The notes: a model not told the origin generated them from the letters alone. Positions 1-9,406 are shown, numbered from the stretch's first letter. The stretch is 64,000 nt of DNA from Paenibacillus etheri (GCF_001012825.1 NZ_LCZJ02000033.1:1-64000); one strand, 5' to 3'. Translations and numbers: made by a program.

Positions 1-69
1 CACAGCGCGCTAGGCTATCTTTCGCCGGTACGGTTTGCTGCGCAATTTAATAAGAGAAAGGCAGTTTAA
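1..69 (+). CDS. IS3-family transposase OrfB, C-terminal tail (5' part outside window)
   Basis: Frame 1 from the first base reads HSALGYLSPVRFAAQFNKRK, then AV and a TAA stop at 67-69. The H-S-A-L-G-Y-L-S-P stretch is the hallmark end of the integrase (DDE) domain of IS3/IS150-type OrfB transposases, where a 'HSALGYLSPxxF' motif closes the protein. Only the last 22 codons are inside the window, so whether the element is intact cannot be judged. The frame ends just before a terminal-repeat-like sequence, as expected for an IS3 right end. Confidence 0.8.
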   Translation, partial: HSALGYLSPVRFAAQFNKRKAV

Positions 70-70
70 T

Positions 71-97
71 GGTGTCTACTTTCTTGACAGAGGTCCA
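71..97 (+). mobile_element. Right terminal inverted repeat of the IS3-like element
   Basis: Starting two bases after the transposase stop codon, the sequence GGTGTCTACTTTCTTGACAG continues to AGGTCCA at 97. Read inward from 97 it begins TGGACCTCTGTCAAGAAAGT, the style of IS3-family termini (TGGACCTGTCAAGAAAA...GTAGACAC). The exact last base and any target duplication cannot be fixed without the left end. Bases 98-203, between the element and liaR, contain no gene and no hairpin plus T-run that would terminate liaR. Confidence 0.6.
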
Positions 98-203
98 GTT
101 TTCCCTATAACATCCCTTTAAACACCGATCACCTAGCGTATTGCATCATACAGAACCGCATGACACTAATAACCTACCGCAAATCTTCACAAACAACAAA
201 CCT

Positions 204-857
204 CTACCCCTGGGCCCAACCCTTCCGATGAGCATATATAGCCAACTGGGTACGGTCATCCAGCTCGCATTTCATCAGCAAGTTGCTGACATGCGTCTTC
301 ACTGTCTTAATGCTGATATGTAGCTCCTCACCGATATCCTTATTGGTTTTGCCCTCAGCAATGAGCAGCAGAACCTCTTTCTCACGCTCCGTCAAGCCGG
401 AGGAATCACCTTGCACGGTACGCTGGCGAATGCCACGTGTCAACGCTTGCGATACATCACCAGTCATAACTGGCATGCCGCGAAATGCGCCTTGCAGTGC
501 GTAGATCAGCTCCTCTGCTGACACGGTTTTGAGCACATAGCTGACTGCTCCAGCTTCTATAGCGTCCACGACGAGGTCATCCTCAAGGAAGCTGGTCAAG
601 ATAACGATTTTGAGGCCAGGAAATTCTGACAGCACTGCACGAGTAGTCTCCACACCATTCATCACAGGCATCATCAGATCCATTAGCACGAGATCGGGTA
701 AGCCTTCATGTCCGCCAGCACGCAGCATCTCCAGTGCTTCCTGTCCATTTGCTGCTTCTCCTATAACCTCAAACGTCGGCTCCAGCATCAGATATGTTTT
801 GAGACCCATCCGCACCATATCATGATCATCCACGAGCAACACTCTTATGACACTCAT
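204..857 (-). CDS. liaR: LiaR/VraR-type NarL-family response regulator
   Basis: Cytoplasmic two-component response regulator of 217 aa. The receiver domain covers about residues 1-125, with acidic pocket D10/D11 and probable phospho-acceptor D60 in LVLMDLMMP. A LuxR-type helix-turn-helix covers about 150-210 (LTEREKEVLLLIAEG...IKTVKTHVSNL). It is the last gene of liaF-liaS-liaR. Its ribosome binding site GAGGAGGAATAG overlaps the liaS stop region, so translation is probably coupled. In Bacillus and Staphylococcus the orthologues control responses to cell-wall antibiotics. The Lia assignment rests on order and on the LiaF neighbour, and the target genes are not visible here. Confidence 0.9.
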   Translation of the reverse strand: MSVIRVLLVDDHDMVRMGLKTYLMLEPTFEVIGEAANGQEALEMLRAGGHEGLPDLVLMDLMMPVMNGVETTRAVLSEFPGLKIVILTSFLEDDLVVDAIEAGAVSYVLKTVSAEELIYALQGAFRGMPVMTGDVSQALTRGIRQRTVQGDSSGLTEREKEVLLLIAEGKTNKDIGEELHISIKTVKTHVSNLLMKCELDDRTQLAIYAHRKGWAQG

Positions 858-860
858 GCT

Positions 861-1937
861 CTATTCCTCCTCGTCCTCTGTATCTGTTCCTAATGCTCTT
901 TTTTCCTCTGACTCAGAATTCCCTTGCACAAATTTAGGGATATGTACACGTATGGTCGTTCCTGCACCCTTACGGCTAATAATCTCTACTTGCCCACCCA
1001 GTTTCTCCGCACGTTCACGCATGGTGGTAAGACCGTACGAACCCTGTTTTTGCTGTATATGCTCAAAGCCTTGACCGTCGTCACTAATACTCAGCACAAC
1101 CTGTCTTGACCCTTCACGCAGCGATAGGCTGACCAGTCTAGCTTCAGCATGCTTCACAATATTCGCCATAGCCTCCTGGATAATCAAGAATAACTGATGT
1201 TCAATAGCCTCAGACAATTCTCCTTGCAGTTCAAGCTCCTTCATTCCTTTTAGACCGTTCTGGCGACAATAATCAGGGAACCATTTTTCCAGTGCTTCGA
1301 AAAGATTCCTGCCTTCCAGCTCCACCGGTCGCAACTGTGCAATGAGCGCTCTCATCTGCTTTTGTGCCATCTGGGACATTGCAATTAACTGATCCATTAC
1401 CAATTGGCCTTGAGCTTCATTAACCTTCAGCACTTTAGGCAGCGAAGAAGCCGACATATGGATGGCAAAAAGCTGTTGGCTCACCGTATCATGCAAATCC
1501 CGGGCCATACGCCTTCTTTCCTCCAACACCGCACTCTCCGCTGCCTGTTCCTTCTCAATAACCTCTTGTTCACCTAATCGCTGCAAAAGCTGCATCTTGT
1601 TCTCAACCGTATCCATCATGACATTAAATTCGTGGTACACTCTCGCAAAAGACTGATCATCACTCTCTGGCATACGTACGGACAGATTCCCTTTTGCCAC
1701 CTGCAGCATATTTAGATCCAGATGATCAATCCGCCGCTGAATCCGCTGACCTGCCATATAGCCGATCACAACAGTGAACAACACGATCCCAAGACATAAG
1801 TACAGCCACATGCGATAATCCATTACTTCGATATACCCAAGGCAAGTGCCTGCATACATCAACCCGGCGCTTACGGCTCCAGTGAGCAAAAAGTAAAACA
1901 ACAACAACCATTTGGTATTACTGAAGATTGTTCCCAT
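861..1937 (-). CDS. liaS: LiaS/VraS-type membrane sensor histidine kinase
   Basis: 358 aa sensor kinase. Two membrane segments (about 10-31 and 44-62) leave only a very short extracellular loop, the 'intramembrane-sensing' layout of LiaS. A HAMP-like linker follows (63-115). The HisKA_3 box is RRMARDLHDTVSQQL with phospho-His H149. The HATPase domain has N- and G-boxes (EAMANIVKHAEA, DDGQGF, GLTTMRERAEKLGG). It presumably phosphorylates the adjacent LiaR. The acidic C-terminal tail (DTEDEEE) is short and unremarkable. It starts directly behind the liaF stop with no gap, so the three genes form one operon. Confidence 0.92.
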   Translation of the reverse strand: MGTIFSNTKWLLLFYFLLTGAVSAGLMYAGTCLGYIEVMDYRMWLYLCLGIVLFTVVIGYMAGQRIQRRIDHLDLNMLQVAKGNLSVRMPESDDQSFARVYHEFNVMMDTVENKMQLLQRLGEQEVIEKEQAAESAVLEERRRMARDLHDTVSQQLFAIHMSASSLPKVLKVNEAQGQLVMDQLIAMSQMAQKQMRALIAQLRPVELEGRNLFEALEKWFPDYCRQNGLKGMKELELQGELSEAIEHQLFLIIQEAMANIVKHAEARLVSLSLREGSRQVVLSISDDGQGFEHIQQKQGSYGLTTMRERAEKLGGQVEIISRKGAGTTIRVHIPKFVQGNSESEEKRALGTDTEDEEE

Positions 1938-3014
1938 CTAACCCACCGTTTTAACTTTAATGTCACCTATAAAAGCACTTACGTTAATGCGGACTTTTTT
2001 ACCCGCTTCTTTATAATAAGGCGTCTTGCATTGAACACTGCTCATAAATCCACTGCGAGACTGATCCAGAACTTCCATATCGCCGATAAAAGAACTGCTG
2101 TTCACTGAGATGCCAAGATCCATATCATTCGGAATGTACACTTTAATGTCGCCTATAAAAGCGGAAATATTAATTTTCGTCTCTCCATAAGCAATTTGTG
2201 CGTTCGTCAGATCCAGTACAGTATCGCCAATAAACTGTGAGACATTCGTATTCTTCAGTTGGAAATGCTCGCGACCCATGTGAACATCCCCGATAAAAGC
2301 AGAGCGATTGGTCGACTCCTTGTTACTCTCTGCCTCATGGAACTCCTCATGCCATTCCCCATGTCTTCTAGCGTTACGCTCATGACGTTCCTGACGTCTG
2401 CGCTCATGGCGTTCCTGTTTCTCCTGCCAACGTGATTCAGCGGTGGATTTAAAAGCTCCAGTTCCGTCTTCATCCTCTTCTTCATCTTTTTGAAGATTAA
2501 TATTCCAGTCTCGCCCACCAGAAGGTTTGCCGAATTTCTGTTCGAATTGTTCATCTAGCGTGGAATCCAGCGGTTTTGGCGGCTCCACGTCCAGTGAGCT
2601 TTTTCCTGAAGGGAAGTTATCAGGTGGTGAAGTTGGAGCAGGTGGCACTGGTGGTACTGAACCTCGTGGTTTAAAAATCACATAAAGACCGCCGCCAATA
2701 AGCATGATTGGAATGAACATTTTGAAAAAATCCCCTGCTGAAATATCGAACCAGTCCAAATTCCGCCCAAGGAAGAACACTCCGATTGCCAGAAAGAAAA
2801 AACCGCCGATTGGTGAAGATCCACCTTTTTGTTGTTCGTCTCCCGTACCCAGAAGTCGCTTCATCCCCATGAGGATCAGGATAACAGGCCAATAATTTGA
2901 GATCAAATAACCTAAGCTGAAATCGGTGTAACCCAATTGTCTGAGTAGAAACATGGCTCCAATCCCTATCAGGATCAAGCCGCCAAAAATCTGACTTGTG
3001 AACCTTCTTTTCAT
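1938..3014 (-). CDS. liaF: LiaF-like membrane inhibitor with charged linker and FIGD repeats
   Basis: 358 aa. The N-terminal part holds about four hydrophobic segments (residues 8-105: GGLILIGIGAMFLLRQLGY, PVILILMG, FFFLAIGVFFLG, FIPIMLIGGGLYVIF). The C-terminal part (about 230-358) carries five FIGD motifs (SAFIGD, SQFIGD, SAFIGD, SSFIGD, SAFIGD) typical of the LiaF/DUF2154 beta-rich domain. In between lies a long, highly charged linker rich in E, R and H. LiaF of Bacillus inhibits LiaRS in the absence of stress, and that role is inferred here from family and operon position. First gene of the operon; no clear consensus promoter was identified in 3015-3176. Confidence 0.88.
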   Translation of the reverse strand: MKRRFTSQIFGGLILIGIGAMFLLRQLGYTDFSLGYLISNYWPVILILMGMKRLLGTGDEQQKGGSSPIGGFFFLAIGVFFLGRNLDWFDISAGDFFKMFIPIMLIGGGLYVIFKPRGSVPPVPPAPTSPPDNFPSGKSSLDVEPPKPLDSTLDEQFEQKFGKPSGGRDWNINLQKDEEEDEDGTGAFKSTAESRWQEKQERHERRRQERHERNARRHGEWHEEFHEAESNKESTNRSAFIGDVHMGREHFQLKNTNVSQFIGDTVLDLTNAQIAYGETKINISAFIGDIKVYIPNDMDLGISVNSSSFIGDMEVLDQSRSGFMSSVQCKTPYYKEAGKKVRINVSAFIGDIKVKTVG

Positions 3015-3176
3015 ATACCATTTCCCCTTTAAATTAGTGGAACGCTCTCTTCTTCAATCTTATAGCCTTAGTCTACAGGAAGAAAGCGCTCATAAACAGC
3101 GGCGAGAGAAGGAACTTCCACTCAGTCTCTAGACGGAGACGTATGGGATATTATTCTATATAGTCCTATATATATG

Positions 3177-3221
3177 AAAAAAAGACCGTCCCTCAGTTAT
3201 AAACTGATCTGGGACAGTCTC
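3177..3221 (-). terminator. Intrinsic terminator of the small SASP-like gene
   Basis: Read leftward, GACTGTCCC ... GGGACGGTC forms a stable stem enclosing an inner CAGTTTATAACTG, followed by a run of seven T. It lies 33 bp past the stop of the 47-aa gene. Confidence 0.85.
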
Positions 3222-3253
3222 TTTATTCAACAGTCTTTTGCTTCAGTAGTGCA

Positions 3254-3397
3254 TTATTGTTGCGGTTTCTGAGCTGGTTTAGAAGTATTTCCACTTTGCT
3301 TAGTAGCGCCGTCATTCTCAACAGCAAACTCAGCATTGTATTTTTCATTCGGTGTTTTGTAATTTTCTTGAACTTTAGATTTTTTATTATTAGCCAC
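3254..3397 (-). CDS. Small hydrophilic protein, probable gamma-type small acid-soluble spore protein
   Basis: 47 aa, GTG start at 3397 behind GGGAGGTGAATTCC, an excellent ribosome binding site, and its own terminator at 3177-3221. It begins MANNKKSKVQENYKTPNEKY and continues with NAEFAVEND and a Q/K/N/P-rich tail. The central (Y)NAEFAxE resembles the 'xTEFASET' core of gamma-type SASPs such as SspE, and the composition (no aromatic core, many N, Q, K) fits. Those proteins are amino-acid stores of the spore core that do not bind DNA. The family assignment is tentative; that this is a real gene is well supported. Confidence 0.6.
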   Translation of the reverse strand: MANNKKSKVQENYKTPNEKYNAEFAVENDGATKQSGNTSKPAQKPQQ

Positions 3398-3572
3398 GGA
3401 ATTCACCTCCCTTATCCCTTATGCAGCATAGATAATGCTTACTAAGAGAACATCTCGGATGAGGCTAATGCTCTGCCCCAGTCCGTATTATGGCAAGGTG
3501 ATGTCACTATTATGCATGACCAAGTGAAATTAAGTTCAATCCACCAAATTCATTGAAATAAACATCTATATC

Positions 3573-4406
3573 TTAAATGGATTCTTCCAGCAGGGATTGC
3601 GGTACAGCATTATAAGTCTCAATCGCTTGGGTTAGCTTCTTCAGCATGACTTCCGTACATGTACCGTTTCCTCGCTTAATGAGCTGAACTACAACTGATT
3701 TTTTACCCCATTCCTTATATACCTGCTTCGTAGTAGCAAAATACAAATCAATCTTCCGCCCTTTAATGGCAGATCCTGTATCAGCAACGATGCCGTATCC
3801 ATAACCTGGTATATAAAGTATACTCCCTAACGGGATTATCTTAGGGTCAGCAGCAATGGTCGAGACTGTATTCTTATCTCTACGTACTTTCACACCTGAA
3901 TAGGTGATTCCGTATTCGGGATGTTTAGATGTTTTACCCGTAGATTCATAACCCGCAGTATAACCCGTCGCCATCACTTTCATTGAAGTAATAATCTGAT
4001 CAGGAGCTGGTGCAGCTACAGGAACAGAATTCGGTGATTTTGAAGAGCCTTTGCCCCCACTCTGAGCTTTAGTGCTCTGTGGTGACTTTGTAGCTACTGG
4101 TTTATTTTTTGTTGTCGCAGGAACGATCGGTATGCTGGAATGTGGCTCATTTGACAACAAGGTAGCACGGTCCGTGGTGAGAATAGCTTGTTGATCTTTG
4201 GTTCTCATTGAACCAGAGTTAGCCTGAGTATGTTGCAATTCGTTCGAAAGCGTTTTGCTAAAATCTGTGTGCTGTAATGTGTCTCCTGTCCCATTGGCCA
4301 CAACTGCTTGATGCTTGGATTCAGGAATGATACCTGCAGCAGTCAACAGTAGGACTATTGTGACAAAAAGACACCAAAACCTCTGAAATATGCCCATTTT
4401 GTTCAT
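3573..4406 (-). CDS. Exported 3D-domain protein (YuiC/YocH-like, lytic-transglycosylase fold)
   Basis: 277 aa from the ATG at 4406, chosen because GGGGGAGGTTTATCAC precedes it; a further in-frame ATG 14 codons upstream lacks such a site. Residues 8-25 form a signal peptide or membrane anchor. About 100 residues of S/T/K/P-rich spacer follow. The C-terminal 3D domain (about 145-230) contains the three conserved aspartates: [15 protein letters not shown] and KIDLYF. 3D domains share the double-psi barrel of MltA and Bacillus YuiC/Sps-type peptidoglycan enzymes, so a wall-modifying role is inferred. It stands alone, downstream of thrS, with no partner gene. Confidence 0.8.
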   Translation of the reverse strand: MNKMGIFQRFWCLFVTIVLLLTAAGIIPESKHQAVVANGTGDTLQHTDFSKTLSNELQHTQANSGSMRTKDQQAILTTDRATLLSNEPHSSIPIVPATTKNKPVATKSPQSTKAQSGGKGSSKSPNSVPVAAPAPDQIITSMKVMATGYTAGYESTGKTSKHPEYGITYSGVKVRRDKNTVSTIAADPKIIPLGSILYIPGYGYGIVADTGSAIKGRKIDLYFATTKQVYKEWGKKSVVVQLIKRGNGTCTEVMLKKLTQAIETYNAVPQSLLEESI

Positions 4407-4459
4407 GTGATAAACCTCCCCCTTATTAGCGAAGGTTTCCCGATTCACAAAATTTTATA

Positions 4460-4486
4460 CATGAAGATCCATTTTAGATCCTCATG
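4460..4486 (-). terminator. Weak intrinsic terminator downstream of thrS
   Basis: Inverted repeat CATGAGGATC ... GATCTTCATG with a 7-base loop, 57 bp past the thrS stop. It is followed leftward by TATAAAATTTTG, only a loose T-tract, so efficiency is uncertain. Confidence 0.5.
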
Positions 4487-4542
4487 GGCATAGGACAGAG
4501 GTCGTTATTCGACGTACTTTTGGTGTAGATTATTTCATGTAA

Positions 4543-6480
4543 TTAGGAGATTACACGGTCTGCAATTTCCTGAGCCAGTAGCTCAATAACTTCTTGAAGT
4601 GGCTTAGCTCCGATATCGCCTTCCCCACGCTTACGGATGGAAACTGTCTCAGCATTCATTTCATTCTCGCCGACTACGAACATGTATGGCAGCTTCTCCA
4701 GCTGAGCTTCACGGATCTTATAACCAAGCTTCTCATTACGCAAATCTGCCTCAGCAGAGATACCACGGCGACGCAGCTTGTCCGTAACTTCCTTAGCATA
4801 ATCGTCGAAAGCAGTAGATACAGGAATAACTTTAACTTGCTGTGGAGACAGCCAAAGCGGAAGTGATCCTGCAAAGTTCTCTAACAAGAAAGCAACAAAG
4901 CGCTCCATAGTACCTAAAATACCACGGTGCAGAACGACTGGACGGTGTTTCTGACCATCGTCACCGATATATTCCAATTCAAAGCGTTCAGGCAGCAAGA
5001 AGTCGATCTGTACAGTGGAGAGAGTTTCTTCTTTGCCTAGTACAGTCTTGATCTGTACATCCAGCTTCGGACCGTAGAAGGCAGCTTCGCCTTCCGCTTC
5101 GTAGAATGGCAGACCAGCTTCCTCTACAACCTCACGCAGCATGCGCTGTGCAGTTTCCCACATTTCGTCATTCGCGTAATATTTCTCAGTATCCTTAGGA
5201 TCACGATAAGACAACCGGAAACGGTAGTCATTAATACCAAAGTCACTGTATACCTGTTTAATCAACTCGATTACACGAATGAACTCGCCTTTAATTTGAT
5301 CCTGACGACAGAAAATATGGGAGTCATTAAGAGTCATCGAACGCACACGGTGCAAACCAGTCAATGCTCCTGACATTTCATAACGATGCTGGATACCCAG
5401 TTCAGCAATACGGATCGGCAGATCACGGTAGCTGTGCATGGAGCTCTTATAAATCATCATGTGATGCGGACAGTTCATTGGACGAAGAACAAACTCTTCA
5501 TTATCAATAGTCATTTTAGGGAACATATCCTCTTGATAGTGCTCCCAGTGTCCAGAAGTTTTATAAAGTTCAACATTACCTAGAACCGGAGTATATACAT
5601 GCTGGTATCCTAGACTTGCTTCCAGATCCACAATGTAACGTTCCAGAATACTGCGCAGTTTGGCACCTTTAGGCAGCCAGATAGGCAAGCCTTGGCCTAC
5701 CAATTGATTAAATGTGAAGATTTCGAGCTCTTTACCCAGCTTACGGTGGTCGCGTTTCTTCGCTTCTTCAAGCAGACGAAGATGCTCATCAAGCTGCGCT
5801 TTTTTGATCCAAGCTGTACCGTATACGCGTTGAAGCATTTTATTCTTGCTATCGCCGCGCCAGTAAGCACCGGCTACATTCATCAATTTAAAGACTTTGA
5901 TCTTGGAAGTCGACGGAACATGTGGTCCACGGCACAAGTCGAAGAATTCACCTTGTTCATAGATCGAAATCACACTATCTTCAGGCAATGCTTCGATCAG
6001 TTCAAGCTTGTAAGGATCGCCTAGTTCACCGAATATTTCTAACGCTTCCTTGCGACTAACTTCCTTACGTACGATTGGAAGGTTCTCAGAGATAATACGA
6101 TCCATTTCCTTTTCAATCTTTAGTAGATCCTCAGGATTAAGCGGATGTTCCAAATCCATATCGTAGTAGAAGCCATCTTCGATAACCGGACCTACACCTA
6201 GCTTAACTTCTTTTGATCCGTACAAACGTCTTACAGCTTGCGCCATCAAGTGGGCAGTACTGTGACGCATAACTTCCAAACCTTCAGGCGAATCCAAAGT
6301 TACGATTTCTATCAATGCGCCTTCCTCAAGCGGAGTGGACAGATCCACGACAATACCATTCAATTTCCCTGCCACCGCATTTTTGCGAAGTCCACTACTA
6401 ATAGAAGCTGCTACATCGTCAATATTACTACCTTCTGCGTATTCCCGAACGGAGCCGTCCGGAAGTTTAATACTTACCAT
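4543..6480 (-). CDS. thrS: Threonyl-tRNA synthetase
   Basis: 645 aa, full length for bacterial ThrRS. It charges tRNA-Thr in the cytoplasm. Domains in order: TGS (about 1-62); editing domain with [10 protein letters not shown] (HxxxH near residue 73) and the CRGPH zinc motif; class II catalytic core with [11 protein letters not shown] (zinc-binding Cys), motif 2 ([12 protein letters not shown]) and motif 3 ([12 protein letters not shown]); and a C-terminal anticodon-binding domain from about 540. It starts at ATG 6480 behind GAAGGGGGAATTTAA. Expression is controlled by the T-box leader immediately upstream. Confidence 0.98.
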   Translation of the reverse strand: MVSIKLPDGSVREYAEGSNIDDVAASISSGLRKNAVAGKLNGIVVDLSTPLEEGALIEIVTLDSPEGLEVMRHSTAHLMAQAVRRLYGSKEVKLGVGPVIEDGFYYDMDLEHPLNPEDLLKIEKEMDRIISENLPIVRKEVSRKEALEIFGELGDPYKLELIEALPEDSVISIYEQGEFFDLCRGPHVPSTSKIKVFKLMNVAGAYWRGDSKNKMLQRVYGTAWIKKAQLDEHLRLLEEAKKRDHRKLGKELEIFTFNQLVGQGLPIWLPKGAKLRSILERYIVDLEASLGYQHVYTPVLGNVELYKTSGHWEHYQEDMFPKMTIDNEEFVLRPMNCPHHMMIYKSSMHSYRDLPIRIAELGIQHRYEMSGALTGLHRVRSMTLNDSHIFCRQDQIKGEFIRVIELIKQVYSDFGINDYRFRLSYRDPKDTEKYYANDEMWETAQRMLREVVEEAGLPFYEAEGEAAFYGPKLDVQIKTVLGKEETLSTVQIDFLLPERFELEYIGDDGQKHRPVVLHRGILGTMERFVAFLLENFAGSLPLWLSPQQVKVIPVSTAFDDYAKEVTDKLRRRGISAEADLRNEKLGYKIREAQLEKLPYMFVVGENEMNAETVSIRKRGEGDIGAKPLQEVIELLAQEIADRVIS

Positions 6481-6552
6481 TTAAATTCCCCCTTCATTTC
6501 CTTAAGCCAAACAACAATTTTAAATTACGAAGCGGAAATATCCACGCATACA

Positions 6553-6842
6553 AAAAACGCCCGTCCCGCAAAGGGACGAGCGATTGCACCCGTGGTTCCA
6601 CCCAAATTCGATTCTCCCAATCCTCACTTAAAGCAGAGTTGAGACAGAATCCTTCGTAAGCATGGAATAACGACCATGAACCGGCGGTTCTTACTATCCC
6701 ATTTCTGGGAATTCATAACCGCAGCTACAAAGGGGTAAATCGATAGTAGGTACCGGAGGAAATTACAGCCTATGTTCCCTCTCTCTGATACGGTCCAGAA
6801 CAATCAATTCATATCTTTGTCAATGCTGTTAACGTGAATTAT
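6553..6842 (-). promoter_or_regulatory. T-box riboswitch leader of thrS
   Basis: Read leftward from about 6842. The universal T-box sequence GGGTGGAACCACG lies at 6603-6591, followed by the terminator CGCTCGTCCC-TTTGC-GGGACGGGCG and six T (6582-6553). Stem I begins with AGAGAGAGGGAACATAGG, and a candidate threonine specifier ACC lies at 6751-6749 in CCGGTACCTAC. Uncharged tRNA-Thr pairing with the T-box bulge would favour the antiterminator. The specifier position is my reading of the fold and was not computed. Confidence 0.92.
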
Positions 6843-6848
6843 GGAGTA

Positions 6849-6877
6849 ATTATAAATCTGTCCTCTCTGACAGTCAA
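6849..6877 (-). promoter_or_regulatory. Sigma-A promoter of thrS
   Basis: TTGACT (6877-6872), 17-base spacer, TATAAT (6854-6849). It is one base per box or better against consensus and correctly placed just upstream of the T-box leader. Confidence 0.85.
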
Positions 6878-6974
6878 GTCTGTAGAGGGGGCAAAATTTT
6901 GTAAACCCCGGGTAGCAGTTACCTGCACGAACAATTCTGCATCTGGAAATAGCACTAGAACTGTCCTTAACAGG

Positions 6975-7145
6975 TTACTCTTCTCGTCGTTTCCTTTCAG
7001 GTAAGCGGCCTGCACGTTTCAAAGACTCACGCAGCAAGTATTCGATATGTCCGTTTACACTGCGAAATTCCTCTCCCGCCCAACGTTCCAACGCCTCATG
7101 CAGATCCGGATCGATCCGCAATGGAAAGCTTTTCTTGGCCGCCAT
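6975..7145 (-). CDS. Arc-like ribbon-helix-helix DNA-binding protein
   Basis: 56 aa, start [20 protein letters not shown]. The beta-strand KSFPLRI followed by two helices ([30 protein letters not shown]) is the Arc/CopG ribbon-helix-helix fold. The ATG at 7145 follows AAGGCGGTGCATC and begins 11 bp behind the SPFH gene stop, so the two are co-transcribed and probably translationally coupled. It is likely a dimeric transcription factor or anchor; the target is unknown. The tail is very basic ([10 protein letters not shown]). The 97 bp after it show no convincing terminator before the thrS promoter. Confidence 0.75.
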   Translation of the reverse strand: MAAKKSFPLRIDPDLHEALERWAGEEFRSVNGHIEYLLRESLKRAGRLPERKRREE

Positions 7146-7156
7146 GATGCACCGCC

Positions 7157-7999
7157 TTAATACAACGAGCCGGCGTTAATGACCGGACTCGCTCCTCGCT
7201 CCGACACGATCGCCACCATCAGATTATTGATCATGGCCGCTTTACGTTCTTCGTCAAGCTCCACTACACCGCTCTCTTTAAGCTGTTTAATCGCCATATC
7301 GACCATACCAACTGCACCTTCAACAATGATTTGACGAGCAGATAGAATGGCAGATGCTTGCTGCCGCTGCAACATGGTGCTGGCGATTTCTGTTGAATAA
7401 GCCAAATGTGTAAGCCGGGCTTCAATGACTTCTACACCAGATAAGGACAAGCGCTCTTGAAGCTCAGTCGCTAATTCCTTAGCAATTTCATCTGCATTGG
7501 CACGCAAGGACATGCCGGATTCATTGAAGTTATCATAAGGGTATTTACTGGCTACATGACGCAGCGCCGTTTCACTCTGAATCTCTACGAAAGCCATGTA
7601 TTTATCTACATCAAAGAGGGCTTTAGCGGAGTTAATCACCTTAAAGACGATAACTGCAGCAATTTCAATCGGATTACCTTCCACATCATTGACCTTGAGC
7701 TTCACACTGTTAAAGTTACGAACGCGCAGGGAAACCGTCTTACGAACGCTGAACGGAATGACTGCAAACAATCCACTCGTTGCAATAGTCCCTACATATT
7801 GGCCGAAAAAGGTGACTACAACCGATTTATTGGGTTGTACAACCGTAATACTTGTACATAGTATTCCCGCTACAACGAACAGAATGACTGATACTGCTAC
7901 ATACTCTTGAAGAGCACCATAGATTCCACCACCCAAACAAACTGCAATCAATGCGATAACCCAAAAACCGCTGACAGGACGAAGCGTTTTCTCCTTCAT
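7157..7999 (-). CDS. SPFH/Band-7 family membrane protein
   Basis: 280 aa. Two N-terminal hydrophobic segments (about 11-27 and 32-50) anchor an SPFH domain (about 50-215: [19 protein letters not shown]...[28 protein letters not shown]). The C-terminus is a short helical tail ([16 protein letters not shown]). Family members scaffold membrane microdomains or protease complexes. The start is supported by GGAGGTGC seven bases ahead. It is first in a two-gene unit with the ribbon-helix-helix gene, an SPFH-Arc pairing. It is distinct from the flotillin at 49925-51499. Confidence 0.85.
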   Translation of the reverse strand: MKEKTLRPVSGFWVIALIAVCLGGGIYGALQEYVAVSVILFVVAGILCTSITVVQPNKSVVVTFFGQYVGTIATSGLFAVIPFSVRKTVSLRVRNFNSVKLKVNDVEGNPIEIAAVIVFKVINSAKALFDVDKYMAFVEIQSETALRHVASKYPYDNFNESGMSLRANADEIAKELATELQERLSLSGVEVIEARLTHLAYSTEIASTMLQRQQASAILSARQIIVEGAVGMVDMAIKQLKESGVVELDEERKAAMINNLMVAIVSERGASPVINAGSLY

Positions 8000-8130
8000 A
8001 AAAAAGCACCTCCATAAGATATTCTTTTGATATGTTTATGATATCACTTTTGGATAATAATGTGTATACAGAAATGTAATAAAATAATGAATTTATGTTC
8101 ACAGGTAAATACCGGTATAATCCGTCCCGC

Positions 8131-8186
8131 ACAAAAAACGCTTATTTATCATTCATCCCTTTGAAGATGAACGATAAACAAGCGTT
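8131..8186 (-). terminator. Intrinsic terminator of mqnC
   Basis: A long imperfect stem AACGCTTgTTTATC...GATAAATAAGCGTT with inner GTTCATC/GATGAAT pairing, followed leftward by TTTTTTGTG. It begins 26 bp past the mqnC stop. Confidence 0.85.
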
Positions 8187-8211
8187 AAATATACCCGTAT
8201 GATATTTAATA

Positions 8212-9348
8212 TTAGTTCTGCATGATGAAATCATTATCAATTTTCGCATTAGCATCATCGAACACGCGCAGAATATCGTAGCGTGTATTCCGCTGTGCCG
8301 GGATTTTGCCTGCTTCGCGGATCAGCCCAGTAATAGATTCGATATTAACCTTGTAGGTCGCGCCCGCAGAAGATACTACGTTTTCTTCAATCATTGTACT
8401 GCCAAAATCGTTGCAGCCATATTGAAGGGAAAGCTTGCCGACCTCTGGTCCCATGGTTACCCAAGAGGACTGGAAGTTCTTAATGTTGTCTAGAACAAGA
8501 CGACTAATGGCTACCGTCTTCAGATATTCCTCAGGCGTTTGTCTATCCAGCTTCAGGTTAGTATTGTCCGGTTGGAATGTCCAAGAGATAAAGGCCAAGA
8601 AACCCTCTGAATCATATTTGTTGGCAATACACTCGTCCTGAGCCTCACGTACACGAAGTAAGTGCAATGCCCGTTCTTCCATACTCTCACCAAGTCCAAT
8701 GACCATCGTAGCTGTCGTATTCATACCGATCTTATGCGCTGTCTGCATGACGTCCATCCACTCGCGCCATGAGCCTTTAAGTCGGCTGATCTTGCGGCGT
8801 GTGCGATCATCGAGAATTTCCGCTCCCCCACCTGGTAATGAATCCAGACCAGCAGCATGGATTTCACGTACCACTTCCTCGAGCGATAATCCAGATACTT
8901 CTTTCATCTTCATAATCTCTGCAGGAGAGAAGGAATGCATTGTAATCTCAGGAAAACGTTGCTTAATTCCACGAAGTATATCGGTATAATAGCTGAAAGG
9001 AAGATTTGGGTTCGTACCGCCTTGCATCAGTATTTCTGTACCATTTACAGCGATAGTCTCAGCGATTTTTTGGTAAATCGTCTCATCCGGCAGTACATAA
9101 CCCTCATCAGAGCCGGGTCTGCGATAAAATGCGCAGAAACGACAGTAGACATCACATACATTCGTATAGTTAATATTACGACCAATTACAAATGTGGCCA
9201 TCGGGTCCGGATGCCAGCGTTCCATTATGGTGTTTGCAGCAGCACCCATTTTCTCAATTTCGTTGCTCTCGAACAGTCGGATGGTATCTTCCAATTGGAG
9301 ACGTTCACCCCGTAGGGCTTTGTCCAAAATAAGATCTATCGCACTCAT
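8212..9348 (-). CDS. mqnC: Cyclic dehypoxanthinyl futalosine synthase (radical SAM)
   Basis: 378 aa radical-SAM enzyme of the futalosine route to menaquinone, cyclising dehypoxanthinyl futalosine. The [4Fe-4S]-SAM cluster motif is C65-x3-C69-x2-C72 (CDVYCRFCAF). The context MQGGTNPNLPFSYY and HSFSPAEI is typical of the MqnC/CofH group. I start at ATG 9348, since AAGGAGG sits directly against an upstream ATG (9357) but seven bases from this one. The other mqn genes are not in the window. The related F420 enzyme CofH is an alternative, but the MqnC reading fits a Gram-positive with menaquinone. Confidence 0.85.
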   Translation of the reverse strand: MSAIDLILDKALRGERLQLEDTIRLFESNEIEKMGAAANTIMERWHPDPMATFVIGRNINYTNVCDVYCRFCAFYRRPGSDEGYVLPDETIYQKIAETIAVNGTEILMQGGTNPNLPFSYYTDILRGIKQRFPEITMHSFSPAEIMKMKEVSGLSLEEVVREIHAAGLDSLPGGGAEILDDRTRRKISRLKGSWREWMDVMQTAHKIGMNTTATMVIGLGESMEERALHLLRVREAQDECIANKYDSEGFLAFISWTFQPDNTNLKLDRQTPEEYLKTVAISRLVLDNIKNFQSSWVTMGPEVGKLSLQYGCNDFGSTMIEENVVSSAGATYKVNIESITGLIREAGKIPAQRNTRYDILRVFDDANAKIDNDFIMQN

Positions 9349-9406
9349 CGTTCGCATCCTCCTTTTAAACCCTTAGGGGTATTGGTAGAATCACAAAATA
9401 ACAGGA

